64,000 nucleotides of DNA from Puffinus mauretanicus (taxonomy: Eukaryota; Chordata; Aves; Procellariiformes; Procellariidae): NCBI GenBank assembly GCA_023333565.1, contig JAJKFH010002656.1, positions 682,001 to 746,000 on the forward strand, written 5' to 3'. Shown one piece after another: positions 34,501 through 48,125 of the stretch. Numbering within the stretch: the first letter of the stretch is position 1; every line of letters starts with the position of its first letter. Both the position numbers and the translations under genes were made by a program. The notes below the pieces were generated by a model. That model had not been told where the DNA came from. It did not search any database and worked only from the letters and a program-made list of their open reading frames with translations.

Positions 34501-35737
34501 AGTGCCACATTTTCTACTTGATAGGGCAGAGCTGGCGATGTCTGCTCCAGGTAGCCAGAGAATAAAACAACTCCTTGTGACCTTCCCCTCGCCCTTCTCC
34601 AAGTCCACTCCATGCAGGGGAGCCGGCGGAGGATGCAGCGGGAGCTGAAAGCCAAGAGCCGTGCGGTGGGGAAGGATGCTTCGTATGCTATAGTCCTAAA
34701 ACAAGAACACCACTGCAAAAGCAATGAAAGCACAACAAGGCTCCATTAGCTTTTTTCCATTCAGTGATATCCGGAAAGGCAATTTCCAGCTTTAGGTAAA
34801 AACACATAAACATCTTTCATCATGTCACTGACCTAAATATAGATGATTACTTCAAGGCAAGTGAAAAAAAAAAAAGAGGAGGAAAAAAGAGCCCTATTCT
34901 TATACCTTCAAAAGCTATGAAGCCCTACAAGCGGACTGCAGTAAAGAGGAGCAATAGATAACCAGTCAGATGTGAAGAAAGAGAGAGAGAAATGCACGTT
35001 CTTGAATGATTGTCCTGATGGACCATTATCCTGCGCCCAGCATTCATCCGCTCAGCCGACACAGGCCTCCTCTGTACCCGCCCGCGCTCGGCTGGCTCCT
35101 GGGCTGCCTCCTCCTGGCACTGGCACCCGCACCCCTCTCCCTGCGGCCAGGGAGCACAGCACCGCTAGCAGGACCTTTGCTTTGGCATAAAGCCTCCAGA
35201 CTTCAGATTCGCATTAACCCCATCTGAGCCAGGCCACTCCACTGCCCTAAGGGATCAGGCCACGTTTTTCACAGGGACATAAAGTTGCCCTCGGACCTAG
35301 GGGCCCACCTTTAAACGTGTCAAAGCTGCACAGGAGCCCGAGTCGTGCCAGCCTTCAGTAGCACTTGAGCACCAACCTAATTAAGAGCACTTGAGCATGT
35401 TTTCTCCTGGATCACCCTCACACCAAAGTAAGGTTGCACTCGTCTTGTCAAGGAGAAGTGGTTTTGCTCACAGTACCTGTGCTGGTTCGCAGCAGCAGTC
35501 CCTGACACCGCAGTGCCAGGGACCCCACCGCTAACCAACAAGCTAGAGGGTCCTTGTATATAAAAACACACACTGCCAACCTGGCAGCATGGGGATGTGC
35601 AGGCAAGCTCTTCCCACTAACACGACCCAAATATTAAATACCAGTGACAAGTCGTGATCCTCCACATTTAATGCACATCATACCATTCAGAATCACACTT
35701 TATGACCCTCACTGGTATGTGCTGCGGATAGAATTAT
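31501..35737. other. Unique non-coding sequence
   Basis: No gene is recognised over about 4.2 kb. At 31986-32561 a 191-codon plus frame, a second plus frame (32230-32529) and a minus frame (32154-32435) overlap; none has a known domain. A purine-rich GGAAGGGAGGAGGAAGGAAGG patch lies at 34361-34402 and an A12 run at 34864-34875. Confidence 0.5.
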
Positions 35738-35845
35738 GTACTTAATTGCCCCCTGCCTCAGTTTACCCCTGTGCATAAATGGCACATCAGCAGCGTATAC
35801 AGAAAAACTACCGTCTTAGGACAGTGTGTGAACTAAGTCATAGGG
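35738..35845 (+). repeat. MIR-like SINE fossil
   Basis: TACTTAATTGCCCCCTGCCTCAGTTTACCCCTGTGCATAAATGGCACA, then TACCGTCTTAGGACAGTGTGTGAACTAAG, follows the order of the MIR core and tail: 'cacttaacctctctgtgcctcagtttccccatctgtaaaatgggga', then 'tacctacctcatagggttgtgaggattaaatg'. CTGCCTCAGTTTACCCCTGTG at 35753-35773 is the clearest match. Old and inactive. Confidence 0.55.
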
Positions 35846-38800
35846 GTTTGCAGACATCCATGAGTATTGGTGATAATCTGCTGTTCGTTTTAAATCAAGT
35901 AACATACACTTAAATACTATGCACTATGAGTCATAGCTGTTGTCACGGTTTCAACTCAGTCTTCATTCTGCTGGGTCAGCAGGAGCTTTGCCTAAGAAAG
36001 GACTTTAGGAGCAAGAAAGCTATTGTTTATGTAGTTAAAAATTATTCTTGTCAAATAAACTTGATATTCTTTTAAAAACAGTTTAGTAAGGATACCTCAT
36101 TGTCATAAGCACTTGCTGCTATACAGTATATCTTCCCAAATATTGTGCAATTGCCTGCTGCTGGGGGACTGACAAGTCACTTTGAGGTTAGGTTGCCAGA
36201 GACTGCCTTCATTTAGACCCAGATAGAAACTTCCCCTTGCTCCCTAACACTAGACCATCCTGCATTTGCAGCACTACGCTTAGTTCTTCTGAGACAAGGC
36301 AAAGGAAAAGCTCAATCGATCTATTGTACCTGCTTTGAAATCTTACTGTATTGGAAAGACTTAACAAACCCTAAGTTTTGTCTCTTGAAAGGCAGGGACC
36401 AGATGAAACCAGCCAAAAATACTGTGCATGTATCAACCTCATCACAGACCAACGATGCGGACTACAATGTTGGCTGAAACGCACGGAACCCACAGGATCC
36501 TTTTTTGAACAAGTTTGAAAAATCATAACAAATGATAAATTTTTCTCTCCCATTAATGTGGGTTAAGAGTCTGAGATCAACATTCCTTTTTGAGTGTCAA
36601 AAGGTAAAAAAAACCAAAATCCCAGAAAAAGAAGCTGGAAGCGGATGGCTCAGGGAAGTCCTCCCTAGCAGACATGAGGTTTGCAGGGAAGCAGCCCTGA
36701 CACCACTTAATGGAAATCTGCCTGCAGACATCAACGGCTCCACCGCAGAGTGACACCCGCGCGCTCAACCCTGGTTGCAGATCTTTGGGTCAGTCGGTTT
36801 AGTGAGGTCGCAGGCCTGGGCTGCACTCTCGTGCCTTCCTCTCTTGACTGTCTATTTGCTACGCAGAAATAAGCGGTGACCAAAAATAGCAGCACAACAA
36901 AACCAACGTGGCGTCAGACAGCAAGTCACCCGTGGTAACCGCACAAATCTTTCTCCTCGGGAGACTGGTTCAAACGTGGGTTGTGCCACAAATGAAATTG
37001 AAGCCAATGCCTTATTCTGGTCTTGTTTTCGTCCAAAAGACCCCAGAACTACCCCAGCTGGGACTGGCATCCTTCTGAGAGCCCCCAGCCAAACGCAGAC
37101 ATAGGTGTCTTCTGCTGGGCCCCCCAGCTTTGCTGGTATCCCAGAGCCAGAGAGAAAGAGAGCAAGGAGTGGCTTGCAGTTTAGCTGCCCAGAGCCATTC
37201 TTGCCCCCCACTTTCCTAAGCACTGTATACAAGAATGGAAACATATTAAATGGTTTTGTGGAACTTTAAAATATCACTTCAGATGATACTGCATTGTAAG
37301 TGCTGGGAAGTCCTGGGAATCACTGGGCCTCTTCCATGGAGGACCCATGTTTTGTGAAGAGTCTTTCAACTACCATTTCTCTTTCTGATGCCGCTTTCAA
37401 CCACCATTTCAATTGAGAGATGAAGGTTACAAACAGTGTCAAAACCCCATATTCTTTGTCTCACAAAATACCTACTACTTAAACTGTCAGAGGAAACGAA
37501 AAGCTACACTCTCAACTCCATAACAAAATTTGCTTTAATTTTTTTTTCCTCGGAAATGCAAGATATTCTTGTAGTACAGGCTACTTCTCACGCTTCATAA
37601 CGTGGTCTTTGACACAGAGGAATCCACACCGTACCATGTTTTGTAAAATCTGCTGCCAGTCTGATATGCCTCAGTAGACTTGTCCAACACTGTCAATCCT
37701 GTGCACATACCCAGCTGGCCTCAATGTAAAGACTACTAAAAAAGCTCTGGTGCCCTCCACGATGGGTGCTTGCAGGGCTGGTAGATTCTATGCTTCCTGA
37801 CTTTCAAGCCAGCGTGGGAGTTGCTCAGCACACGTGTCCACGCAAGTGAAAAGAGCTTTACGAGCATGTGCCAGGGTAGAGAAACCCACTGCATGAGGGA
37901 TTTGCTTCTGAGCGCTGGCACCAACTGAATTGCTGTTTCTCTCTCATGTTTCACTATGGCTCTTCTTTCTAAGAAGTTTACGTGAAGCTACAGTCCAACC
38001 CCAAACACCTGTGTCCTTTGAAATCTTTAATCAACCACTCCATGGGTTGAAGAGAAGAGCTGAAGACAGCACCAGGCCAATGCCTTGTCCACCGGGTTAA
38101 ACGTTGCAGATAATTATTCCGAGTTATGATACTGTTCTCTGAGGTTTCACATATCCAGCGTATTTACACTCTGCTCTCCATTATCATCCTGCTTAGCCTT
38201 TTTATCGTTTTAGCTCAAGGTAAAAACTTCCTCCTCCCTACAGAAAAGACCTGCTTTTTACCATCATTATTGAATGTACCTCACCACGGTTAACACTCAG
38301 AAGATGTGCAATCTGAAGTTAAGCTTGCTGGGTCAAAACCAGGGGAACTAATGTCATCAAAACTGCCCTGGGGAAACAATGCAGCTCTTCAGGAAATTTG
38401 TGTGAAAATAAACTGTAAACGCACACAAGCATACAAACACACACACACAGAGGGACTGCATACACAATTTGACTACGAGTGCCCTGACACACAAACTTAC
38501 TCGTACAATGAAAACACCCAGAGGAACCAAGAACACAGGCATGTCTTTTCTTTAAATATCCTCCCTGTTTGTGCCACCATTAGGTTTCTGCCACTAGTAG
38601 CTGGTATCTGGTCGTGGTGTTTAGCTCCCCCGTAGCCTGGCTGAGATATGAGCGGAGCCAAATTCAGCGCTGGAGGCCAAGAGCCAGCCTGCCCCAGCAG
38701 CTCCCTTTGCTCCCACCCGTGGTGCGGGGCACTGGCAGGAACCCTCAGCAGGAGCAGCTAAAGCAGCACAGCTGGAGAGCTGCAAGTGATAAAACGTACA

Positions 38801-39129
38801 GGATTCAGGAGCTGCATGGACACTATGAACTAAAGGAATGGAAAACCTGCATAGATATAGCCTGAAAACATGTGTGAAGAATATTAAGGGGGGGAAATTC
38901 CATGAATTAGAGTTATCCAGTTTCTGTACACGACAGAGGCAAGCTTGTTCTACAAAATGAGAATCTGGAAGTCAGGTCCTGTTTCTGCCCCTTTTAAGTT
39001 TGGATTGGTGTTCAGACTGCAGTTCCTAGCTGAATCAGACGGACATCTTTCTGAGAGTGCCGTGTTTGTTGTTAGCTTGTGTGCATTATCACATTGTAAT
39101 CAGTCCAATAGCCCATCTCTTATCTAAAA
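35846..39129. other. Unique non-coding sequence
   Basis: No gene is seen. A short AC repeat lies at 38437-38449. Open frames are below 131 codons and lack domains. Confidence 0.5.
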
Positions 39130-39345
39130 TGTAAATGCTAATTTGAGGGCTCAGGGAGAACACAGCTATTTTATTTTCAGTTAAAAAAAAAAAAAGAGAG
39201 GAGGAGGCCTGGCATCATAACAGTAATTTATGATTTTACTGGTGTATTATCATTGGGTAATAAGAGCAACTTGAAACTGCCAATTATCTCATAAGAGGGG
39301 TATCACCTTTTCTATTTTGAATGACTCCATCGATAAATGAAGGTT
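39130..39345. promoter_or_regulatory. Candidate conserved non-coding element
   Basis: AT-rich unique block around an A13 run (39183-39195), with AATGCTAATTTGAGGG, CAGTAATTTATGATTTTACTGG, ATTATCATTGGGTAATAAG and CCAATTATCTCATAAG. Homeodomain-like and GATA-like (TTATC, TATCA) words are dense. No coding signal. Assigned from motif density only. Confidence 0.25.
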
Positions 39346-39689
39346 CTGCTTGCTAACACTCCGTCACATAATCAGTGGCCTTACAGCGGGAGAGAGGAGC
39401 GCATGAGAAAGAGAGAAAAACAAACCCGCAAACACACAAACACTTGATGTGAGCTAAGCCCTTGGCTCGGCAACAGAGCGAGGGGAGGGGGCCGAGGGGG
39501 CTGGGAGGAATCGCCCGGAGCAGTCGGCAGGTCACACACACAGAGTGTGCAACAGCAAACTCAGTTTACAAAGAGACATCTGTTCCATTACTTCGATGCA
39601 TTGTGGCTAATTACATCCTGGCCCGTCTGTGAAATGACAGCCACTTATTCTCCAGTGAACCGTAAAATCTGTACATGTTCGATGTGGGC

Positions 39690-39752
39690 AGTGGGGAGTA
39701 AGAGGAGTGCAGGGGAGTAGGGGAGGGGGGGAGAATGGAGAGGGGAGAATGG
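39690..39752 (+). repeat. G-rich, quadruplex-prone tract
   Basis: G tracts of four or more at 39693-39696, 39712-39715, 39720-39723 and 39725-39731, then GGGG and GGG further on. The spacing of 39712-39731 fits the usual intramolecular G-quadruplex pattern. No promoter signal adjoins it. Confidence 0.6.
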
Positions 39753-42700
39753 GCGAACGGCACAGGCGAAGCACCAGGAAAACGTACCGTGTCTCTCCTA
39801 CCAGTTCGGTGTCAGAGTCGGGAAAGGGCAAGAGAAAGCAAGCCGCTCTGGAAGAAAGGCCCTAACAAAGCACTGCCATTTTGATGCAGGGCTGCAATGC
39901 CTGCTCTAACCCGAAGCTCCTCACTCTCCATCTTTGCCTGTGCAGGGGCAGCGAGATGGTGCCAGCAGCAGAAATGACACCAGACCTGCATCTGTGTGCT
40001 TTACTTGCAGATTTCTACAGCGTTTCTGCCATTGCTGTTTATATCTTCCTTACCTGCTACTCTTACAGCTTTGTTAGAGGCTATTCTCCTATACACCAAT
40101 TTAATTTTAGACTTAGATGAATTAAAACCAAGGACTTCTCATCTCCCACCACCTCCCACAGATTTTTAGAAATCTGAAGGAAGCTGCAAGAAAAAGAATC
40201 TCGCCTCAACTTTTCTACGTAACAAAATGGGCCTTGCATTCAAGTGTGATGGCAAGCCACTGAGTCAGATAACACAAGGCAAATTGTGTTTCCAGACCTA
40301 GAGTATATAAGCCAAGGTATGGCATTCAGCACCATTCCAGCTAACAAGGGTTAAATCCTAGTAGGTCTGTCAAAAAAAATGTCAAACCAACCTTTCAGTA
40401 AAGCTGGGTTAAACATCAAATGAGCTGCAAAGGTTTGAAAATAACTTTTGTTAGGGGAATAGTGGCTTTGCTTGATGCTAGCGCAGAGCTCTCACGGCAG
40501 CAGCTCTACCAGCAGCTATCGGCTGGTGGCTTCTGATCCCGTGTCCAGCCACAACCCCCGCTGCACAGACTTCTGCAAAATTTCATGTTTCGGTGACTCC
40601 GGTGAACAGAGCGCTCAGGTGGTGTAAGTGGCCGGTCAAACTGTTATGGTGGCAATTAAAAAAAATGGCTATGTGGTTAAGAGGGGGCAACAGACTAGAA
40701 ACAAAGATTGGCTGCTCAATGACCAGCTCTGTAACCAGGAGCACTGCTTTTGTTCCAGGGTGAAAGCATCGCTTTTCCATTAATGTAATCACAGCTCGTG
40801 GATTTGGGCAGAATTTGCTCAGTGCAATGAACTGCTCACTCCCAAAATATAAGCAAAACTAAGCACAAGGAAGAAGGGTAAGGAGGATTGCTCATCTCAT
40901 CTACAAGCCAAAGCTGTAGAAATCTGCTGAGGTCTAAAACCAGTATTGCAACAGCCAAACTAAAGAAAGCTAGGATGCTTTGGGATGGGATTTCTTCTTG
41001 CATTTGGCTATGGGCTAAAGGGAATATTAATCCATCTGAATCCCTGACTGTACCATATCCTGCAGGTGTTATGGCCATTCAAGATGGTCAGATCTAGAGG
41101 GGAAGAAAAATACAATTAAAAAGGGAAGCACTGTAGGCAGCTGGTTTGTGTTCACAGCTTAAAGCAAAACCACCTGAGGCTGAAGCATCAGGAAAAGTAG
41201 TGTGAGCGTGATGGTTTTGCTCCAACTTCAAAACTGGCCTCTGTAGCTGTTGGCAAACCAACATAACAGGGAAAAAAGGACCGGGACCCAGTGTTCCTGC
41301 CAGGTTGGGAGTAAAAGTAACTGGAAAATTTAATGGATTTTTCATTAAAACGTTCACCACTTTCTCCAACTTTTGGTCTGCATTCTGTGGTTTCTGTTTT
41401 AATCCTCCTTTCCTGACAAAGGCTTCAACACTTCTTAAGGCCGGAATGAATATTTACAGTCACCTCGCTTGTGAAACGCAGGTCACAGACTCTCTGGCAG
41501 TAACCTATGCACGATGCTTGTAAGTCTGGTTGTGGTCAAGCAGGGATCCTCCTTGCAGAGAGTCCTGTGCTCTGCCTGGGGCAGCTCCAGCTGTGGACCT
41601 GCTGCTGGGACGTGAGGATGCTGGAAAAGCCGTGTCTCCAGGCCAACCTCCCTCTCCTGCATGAAGGCAGCAGCAGCAGCAGCACCATAGCTCTGTGTGG
41701 AGTAGAGAGGCGTCTTTGTAACAGACAGGGTGACTGGCCAGGGTTTTGAAGGATTTCTCCACGGGTAGATGCCTACACCTTTGAGCTCTGCTAGTGGTTG
41801 GCATATACCATAGTTTGCGAAACTCAGAGGTAAAGCACGGCTCTTCCGAAGCACCTACTTTGACTGGCAGATTTAAAGAAAGGGGCTCAGTATCACTGTA
41901 CTTCACAAAACCTGAAAAGCTGTTGCAAGGCATCTGGGCAACTGAATGGTGTCAGTCCAACTCAGAATGGATGATACATCCATCTTACCAATTTCACTGC
42001 AGAACAGGCAATTGGAGAAGGCAAACCAAGGGGAAGGAGAGGGCTGAGTGAGCTGAATTCAATCTTGCAGTGGGTTCCTCTGCTGGAACAGCTGGTGCTT
42101 AGTCTATGGATAAATACAAGATTTCATTTTCCATGGACATCAGGCTGCTTTTCCTCACCAGCACTAAACTCAGCCTCACAAAAGAAAAGATTAACAGAAA
42201 AAGAAGCTCACAGTGTGTAACTCTACAAAGAGCTTACAGGAAGGATTTGTAGTAAATTAATATCACCAGCAACGATATAGTTCACAGAAGCTCACAACCT
42301 TTTGCTGTAAACTGTGATTTAGTTGGCTAACACATTAGGTGTAAGATCCAGCAACCTCAATTATGCTCCTCATTCCCTGCCTGTGCAGAGGGAACCTCCT
42401 CCCCACGCTGCCTTAATGATGAACTTAGTTTCAGCCATGTTTTTGTTGTACGTATTGACCCATCATTTCTGATCATTCATCTGGGCGTGATGGTCTGCAC
42501 AGCATCTTAGACTGCTCTTGTGTCTGAAGCCTAAATGTTTTACAGTAGCTTATCACAAGTTCAACTTAATGAGAATCAAGAAAGCGTATCAGGTGCAGGC
42601 CCAGGGTCGATCCTGAGTTCATTCTGATCTGAAAAGATTAAAAGATATATTCCCCCTCCTCTATTTTATTTTTCACTTGCCTTTCACATTGTATATGACA

Positions 42701-45099
42701 CCCAAGGTGAGTTTCTCCTCTCTTCTCCAGCAAAAGCTATGACAACTGGAGAAGAGCAAATGGGTGACATCACAGGAGTCAAAAGTGAAAATGAAGCAAT
42801 GGGAGAAGGCAGGGGTTTTAATCATTCCATTTAAAATGCTGCTTTCCCCTGAGTTTGTGTGGTGTGAATTCTTGCTCATATCTATTTCAATAAGGAATGA
42901 AAAATTTGTAACAAAGGACATCTGTTCTGTAAATGCAAAGCTTCCAGCTCTTCAGTAAAGATGAAAAAAAAAGTCTTTGAGACTTTCAGGAGTTTCTCTG
43001 TCAGAAAGCAGAGATATCCTTGAGGCCTATACGGCAAAGTGAAATCTACCTGCTCTCTTTCAGAATCCGTCCCTTCTCCCCCTACTGTTGCCTGATGTGA
43101 AAGCCTTTTTAAGCCATTTTCCCCAACTGTAAATAAAGGTGACCAGCACAGGGTTTCAAAGATAGGCTCTATGCTTCCTTTTAGGTAAATTCTTCAAAGG
43201 CAAGGGAGGTATGACTTTGCAAAAGCTGAAAGCATTCCCAATCAGCAGCTGGAAAGAGCAAAGTGCTAAATTCCTCCCCTGAGAGCCTTCCCTGTTCACA
43301 GAGAGATGCCACCGTTACAAATCTTCCTGGTTATAACCCCCCCAGATTTCCTGAGCTGATGACGCTTATCCCTAAAGTAGGGCAGATGCATGCACTGATT
43401 TTTCTTAGGGGAGAAGACAGCAAGCCAACTGCTACTTATTCTCCCATTACCTGGTTACAGTCTTGCTACCAAGGTGATTAGACAGCAGTGCATTAAGAAA
43501 CCAGATGAAAAGAAGGAAACAATCATTTTGCCTTAAAGAAAAAGACTGGAGGGGGATATTTGTCTCTAAAATTGAAGGTTGACACAAGCAGCATTTGAAC
43601 TAGCTTTAAAATATTAGTCCCCCACCTATCAGAGTTACACTGGTAGAGAACTGGTTAGCTTGGGCCTTTGAAAGTTCAGTATAAAAGGGACAGAGAAGAA
43701 AAAAAAACTTCGGGAATATCTATTAATTAACAAGCCAGCAGGGGAAGAGTTTTAGAGAAATGAATGCCATGCTAACTAAGGAAAACAAAACCTGGAAGAG
43801 GCATTAAGAATATGTGTGCACATACACAAAATATAGAGGGCTGCTACACGCATAACTGCTTGGAGCTCTGCAATCAAATGCTACCTGTAAGTAAATCTGA
43901 ATAGTAGCTGCTTTTGAAAACGTAGAGCAAGGCAAATTACACGTACTTTACAGATGCATGCAAAAGTGACAAGTTCCAGATGCTTCAGAAAAGCCATCCT
44001 AGGAAACAAATGAGATAGAGACACAAGCCATAGCAGAAACACCACTTCACATGTCAGCCTGCGTGTCCTGAGCGGGGGGAGAGGCGGGGAGGGAAGTAGA
44101 GGGGCTATATTTTGACAGAGGACAGGCTCAGCCTTCCTTTTCATAAGCACCCATAAAACCAAACTGCAAATATAACCCATGGCACGCATATCTGACTTGT
44201 GCCTGCAACCACATGGCACGAAGCGATGCCATGTACTTAAGATTTATTTGGCCAGCGGCAGGGCAGAGCAGGGGTGCTAAGTGGTCTAACGGGAACAGCG
44301 TACCCCTTGGGAAGGTCAATCCTTAGAAAGCATATTTCAAGGAATTCAGAGTGTTTAGTGTTATTCAAATAAACCTAGTGTGACTGTGGTAGCTTGGAGG
44401 AAAGGGCTGTGTTTATTTCTGATGTGCATACCGGGAAGCGGTGGCACAGCTGGGCTGCCCAGGATGTCTGAAGAAGCACTGGGAGGAAGAGACGGGAGCT
44501 CTGCCTCCCAGTCCTTGGCCACTGACCTTGGCGCTTAGGCTTCCAGAGCGTAACACTCAATTACTGAAACAGTCACTGGCAGAATAAAAATCATGAGTTT
44601 AAGTCCCTCCGTGAGGCTGGTTTACAGTAGCTGCAAGTGCCGGTTCCTGGAGATGGAGCAAATACGCAGCTGGACCCTGAGTGTGCCGGGGCTGCTCACC
44701 GCCTCGTTCAGCGAGTACATCGGTCCCAGTACACCGGCCCTTCCGGTCGGTCACAATTAGCTGCGCTTGCTTGCGAGAGACCCAAGTCATTAGCTGGCAT
44801 AGAAAGTTAATCACCTGTCCGCCATTACAAAAGGGATGGTCCCTTCAGGAGAAAGGTCGGTGGCTCGGACCACTCAGGGGACAATGTCTGTTCTCTAAAT
44901 GGTGCCCTATGAATAAATCAATGTCCAAATCCCAGGGCCTCTAAACCTCTACAAACACAAACACTCTCGAAGTATATACATTAAAAAATGATTCGGAATA
45001 AAAACTTCTCCCCCTGAGCCCCAGCTTTCGAACGCCATCTCTCTGGTTAACCCCTCCCTGCCCAGGCTATCCTGTCTGCCTCGCGGAGTGTGTTTTGTT
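39753..45099. other. Unique non-coding sequence
   Basis: No gene is recognised over about 5.3 kb. A five-unit CAG repeat lies at 41668-41682, within overlapping frames on both strands (41483-41933 minus, 41507-41749 plus) that have no domain. Confidence 0.5.
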
Positions 45100-45300
45100 G
45101 TTCCCATAGTACATTATTTGTTGAAATAAATATGGAAATAAGGCTGAGCAAGACAGCCAAGACAGCCAGACTGAAATAAATTCATCACTCACGGGCTCTC
45201 AAGGGAAGAAAACCGCACGTTTTTTCTAAATGATTATTTCTGAAGCACTGAAGGAATGGCTATATCACTAATGAGGCCAGTGCTCCATGACTGCTGATTA
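45100..45300. promoter_or_regulatory. Candidate conserved non-coding element
   Basis: Unique block with GTACATTATTTGTTGAAATAAATATGG, a direct duplication of AAGACAGCC (45150-45158 and 45159-45167), AAATTCATCACTCACGG, AAATGATTATTTC and CTGATTATAAATGACC. No open frame or repeat explains it. Assigned from composition only. Confidence 0.22.
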
Positions 45301-47394
45301 TAAATGACCTAAAAAGAGACAAGGGGATGGTGTATGTGTGTATAGAGGGATGGGGGAAAAGATGATCCTTAGGATCTGGAATCGTCTCCCCAGACTCCTC
45401 AAAAGTCTGAGAGCATTTGCGGTTCACCACAAAGGCAAGCCTGGCATATTTACAGCGACGCAAGGAAGTGTGGGCCACAGTGCTGGGCTATTCTAACAAG
45501 TAGGCACACCATTCCTCTCCTCCCTTGATAGGTCACCATCTATTCACTGCAATAATAATTAAAAAGGAAAACGAGCTCTTTCAGTCGCCCCTGGGTCTAA
45601 ATTATAGGTCCTGCAGGTTGTTGCAGCCAGACTCAAGGCAAGAGGAGGCTAAAGCGAGGACTAAGATTCACTTATGTCTTCTCTCACTCGCTAATTCCCA
45701 TGGAAACAAGCAACTCACGACAAATGACTCAAATACACTTGCAAAAATCTTACTCATATGTTTTGCTGGCTACCTTCCCCCACACCTTCAGGTTGAATGA
45801 TTACAGATGCATTGCACATGCAGCAAGCCTAGAGCAGGGCTGATTGTGGAATAGGACACGATGGCCACAAGTAAAGGTGGGCAGGATGCAAGCCACAAGC
45901 AGTGAAATCAGCAGCGTGAACTCAGAGAAAAATATAGCAATTTGGCCATAAAAAGCTGCAGCTTTCAGATTCCTAGCAGTATTATTTATATCACGACATG
46001 TAGAAGTGACAGCATCCAGAAGTAAAAGCTAAGGGACAGCCCCTAATACATAACGTGACCTATTACCCAAATCTGAAGGTACTGAGAAGATGGGATTTAC
46101 TTATTTATTTAATGGGGGTTTGGTTTATACACAGAAATTACCCAGGACACCTTGAAGAGCAGAGATCTGAAAACAAGCTTCTGCAGAAGCTCAGACAAAG
46201 GAGCTCTGACAGATATTAGATGGATTATAGTCATGCACCACTGCCAGAGGTTTCCTAACACTTTCTGAAGACTGTCCCTTTTTGCAGGCAGCAATGTCCT
46301 CTTGCAAAAGCTGGTGGGGTTTGGGAGATGCAGCTTTGCTTCTGTCAAAACCCTTCGAACTTGCACATGGACTTACGGTAGCAAATGGACACGTTCTTGG
46401 CACAGAGGCTCAGACCAGGGCTCCTACTATCACCTACAGTCTCTATTTCAGCTGACTGGGGCAGCTCATCACGCAAGAGTTACTGCAGTCTCAGTGGAGA
46501 ACTCCATAAGATTTCCTCCCTCTCGCAGGAGAGACCCTTTCCTTGGAGCCTGGGATCACTCACTGATCTCCTCACAGGTACCCATCTTTACAAAGACCGA
46601 GAGCACGCCTAGACTTAGCACAGCTGCTAAATCTAGGGGTGAGGGCAGGGAAGAAAAGTTTAACTAAGTTTCCCTCCTTCTCCCAGGTCATTTGTCACAA
46701 CCCTTTACAGCTAATAACCTCTCTGTAAAATTTATAAGCCAAGTTAAAGAATTACAGAATAGGGAAATAATTCACTAATAGCCTATATAAGGTGGTTTAG
46801 AAATCTTGTAGAAAAGAACTCCAATATATTAAATGCCACAGGTTTCAGAAATAAATGCTGTAGTTGCCATTCTTTTTAACCCTATCGAGTTCAGCAGGCC
46901 TAGATCTATGCAAGATCTATTTGAGCCTAGCCATTGCCACAGCTCTTCTCTCGGAAATGTTCTTCCTGAGAGCTAGGACCACCGGCCAGCTGCACACAAC
47001 CCATGCTGGAGCCTGTTTCCTTCCCCTCCCTCAGGGGTTACAGATGAGGTTCCCTTCCCGCTCCTCATGTAAGCACACCTACAGACAAATTTAAGTACCT
47101 CATCTGCTTTTCCAAAAGCCTTGGACTAGTTCACCACAGAAAGTAAATCTGACAAGCAAGTGAAGAGTGTCCACTGGGTTACACGGACTCACTCTCTCTT
47201 GCTTGGAGCAGGGAGCATGAAGAAATCAGGCCAGATGCTGTATCGGTATCATTTCTACAATACTCTAATGAATCTGACCCCAGGCTGAAGCTTTAAGAGT
47301 GTAGTGGCGTGTCAACGTAAACAGCTAAAACTAGTGTCATGTCAAGTGGTAACAAGGCCACTGCTATTTTACAAGCATCGTGCACTTAGCAGAT
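45301..47394. other. Unique non-coding sequence
   Basis: No gene is seen; open frames are at most 121 codons (46302-46667) without domains. Confidence 0.5.
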
Positions 47395-47790
47395 AAAAAT
47401 GAGCATCCTATCAAAGCCCGCCACAAGTCGCCCTTATCGCCAGCGAGAAGAAACAATGCCCTCGCACGATTGCTGTTACTCGGTGCCACTGATAGCAAGT
47501 CCAATTTCTTACAAGCTGTCCATTAGTATGATGAAGAGACTAATAACCACCACACATGGGTTTTTATCTTTTCTTTTTCTCGTTGTTGGTCCGCTGGCAA
47601 CTGCTAATAGCTTTCCAGGGCTCCTTTAAATAAACAGAACTAATTACTCCGCACAATGACACCATGGCTTACAGACAACTAATTATGTCATGGAGGGGTT
47701 TCTTAACATGCACATTTATTTGCAGAGGGCCACGTCTAACATGAAGGAAATTTATTCAGCCTTTATGCTATCAGCTGGTACCAAAATAAC
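47395..47790. promoter_or_regulatory. Candidate conserved non-coding element
   Basis: Unique block of about 400 bases with two ACTAATTA homeodomain sites (47639-47646 and 47678-47685), CATTAGTATGATGAAGAGACTAATAACC, CTTTAAATAAACAG and TATGCTATCAGCTGG (CAGCTG E-box). The middle is not repetitive and has no coding signal. Among the motif-rich blocks here this is one of the longer ones. Conservation is untested. Confidence 0.28.
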
Positions 47791-48125
47791 ACTGAATACA
47801 CAGCAGATCCAGATTGCAGAACTTTAGCAGGCAAGCTCTCCCAGGAGGCTTAAAAACAACACATGGAGTACGCATATTACAGAACATGTGTAGCTGCGTC
47901 GCTGCTAGCCTCCTGCGCATTTAATGTAGTGCCATGGCACAGACTGAAACTGTTGTGTAAATAAAGCTCTGCTTTTCTTCGCTCGCATTTGCTATACGTT
48001 GAACAGGCAATCACCACTTGCTATGCCTTATGCCCCGACTACATGCCTTGCTGGAGGAATAATGGAAATCCTTGTCCAAAAAAGCACAGAACTGAACAGA
48101 TGGGCAACATAAAAGACAAGATAAC
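47791..48125. other. Unique non-coding sequence
   Basis: Nothing gene-like is seen. Open frames such as 47989-48177 run into the SINE fossil. Confidence 0.45.
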
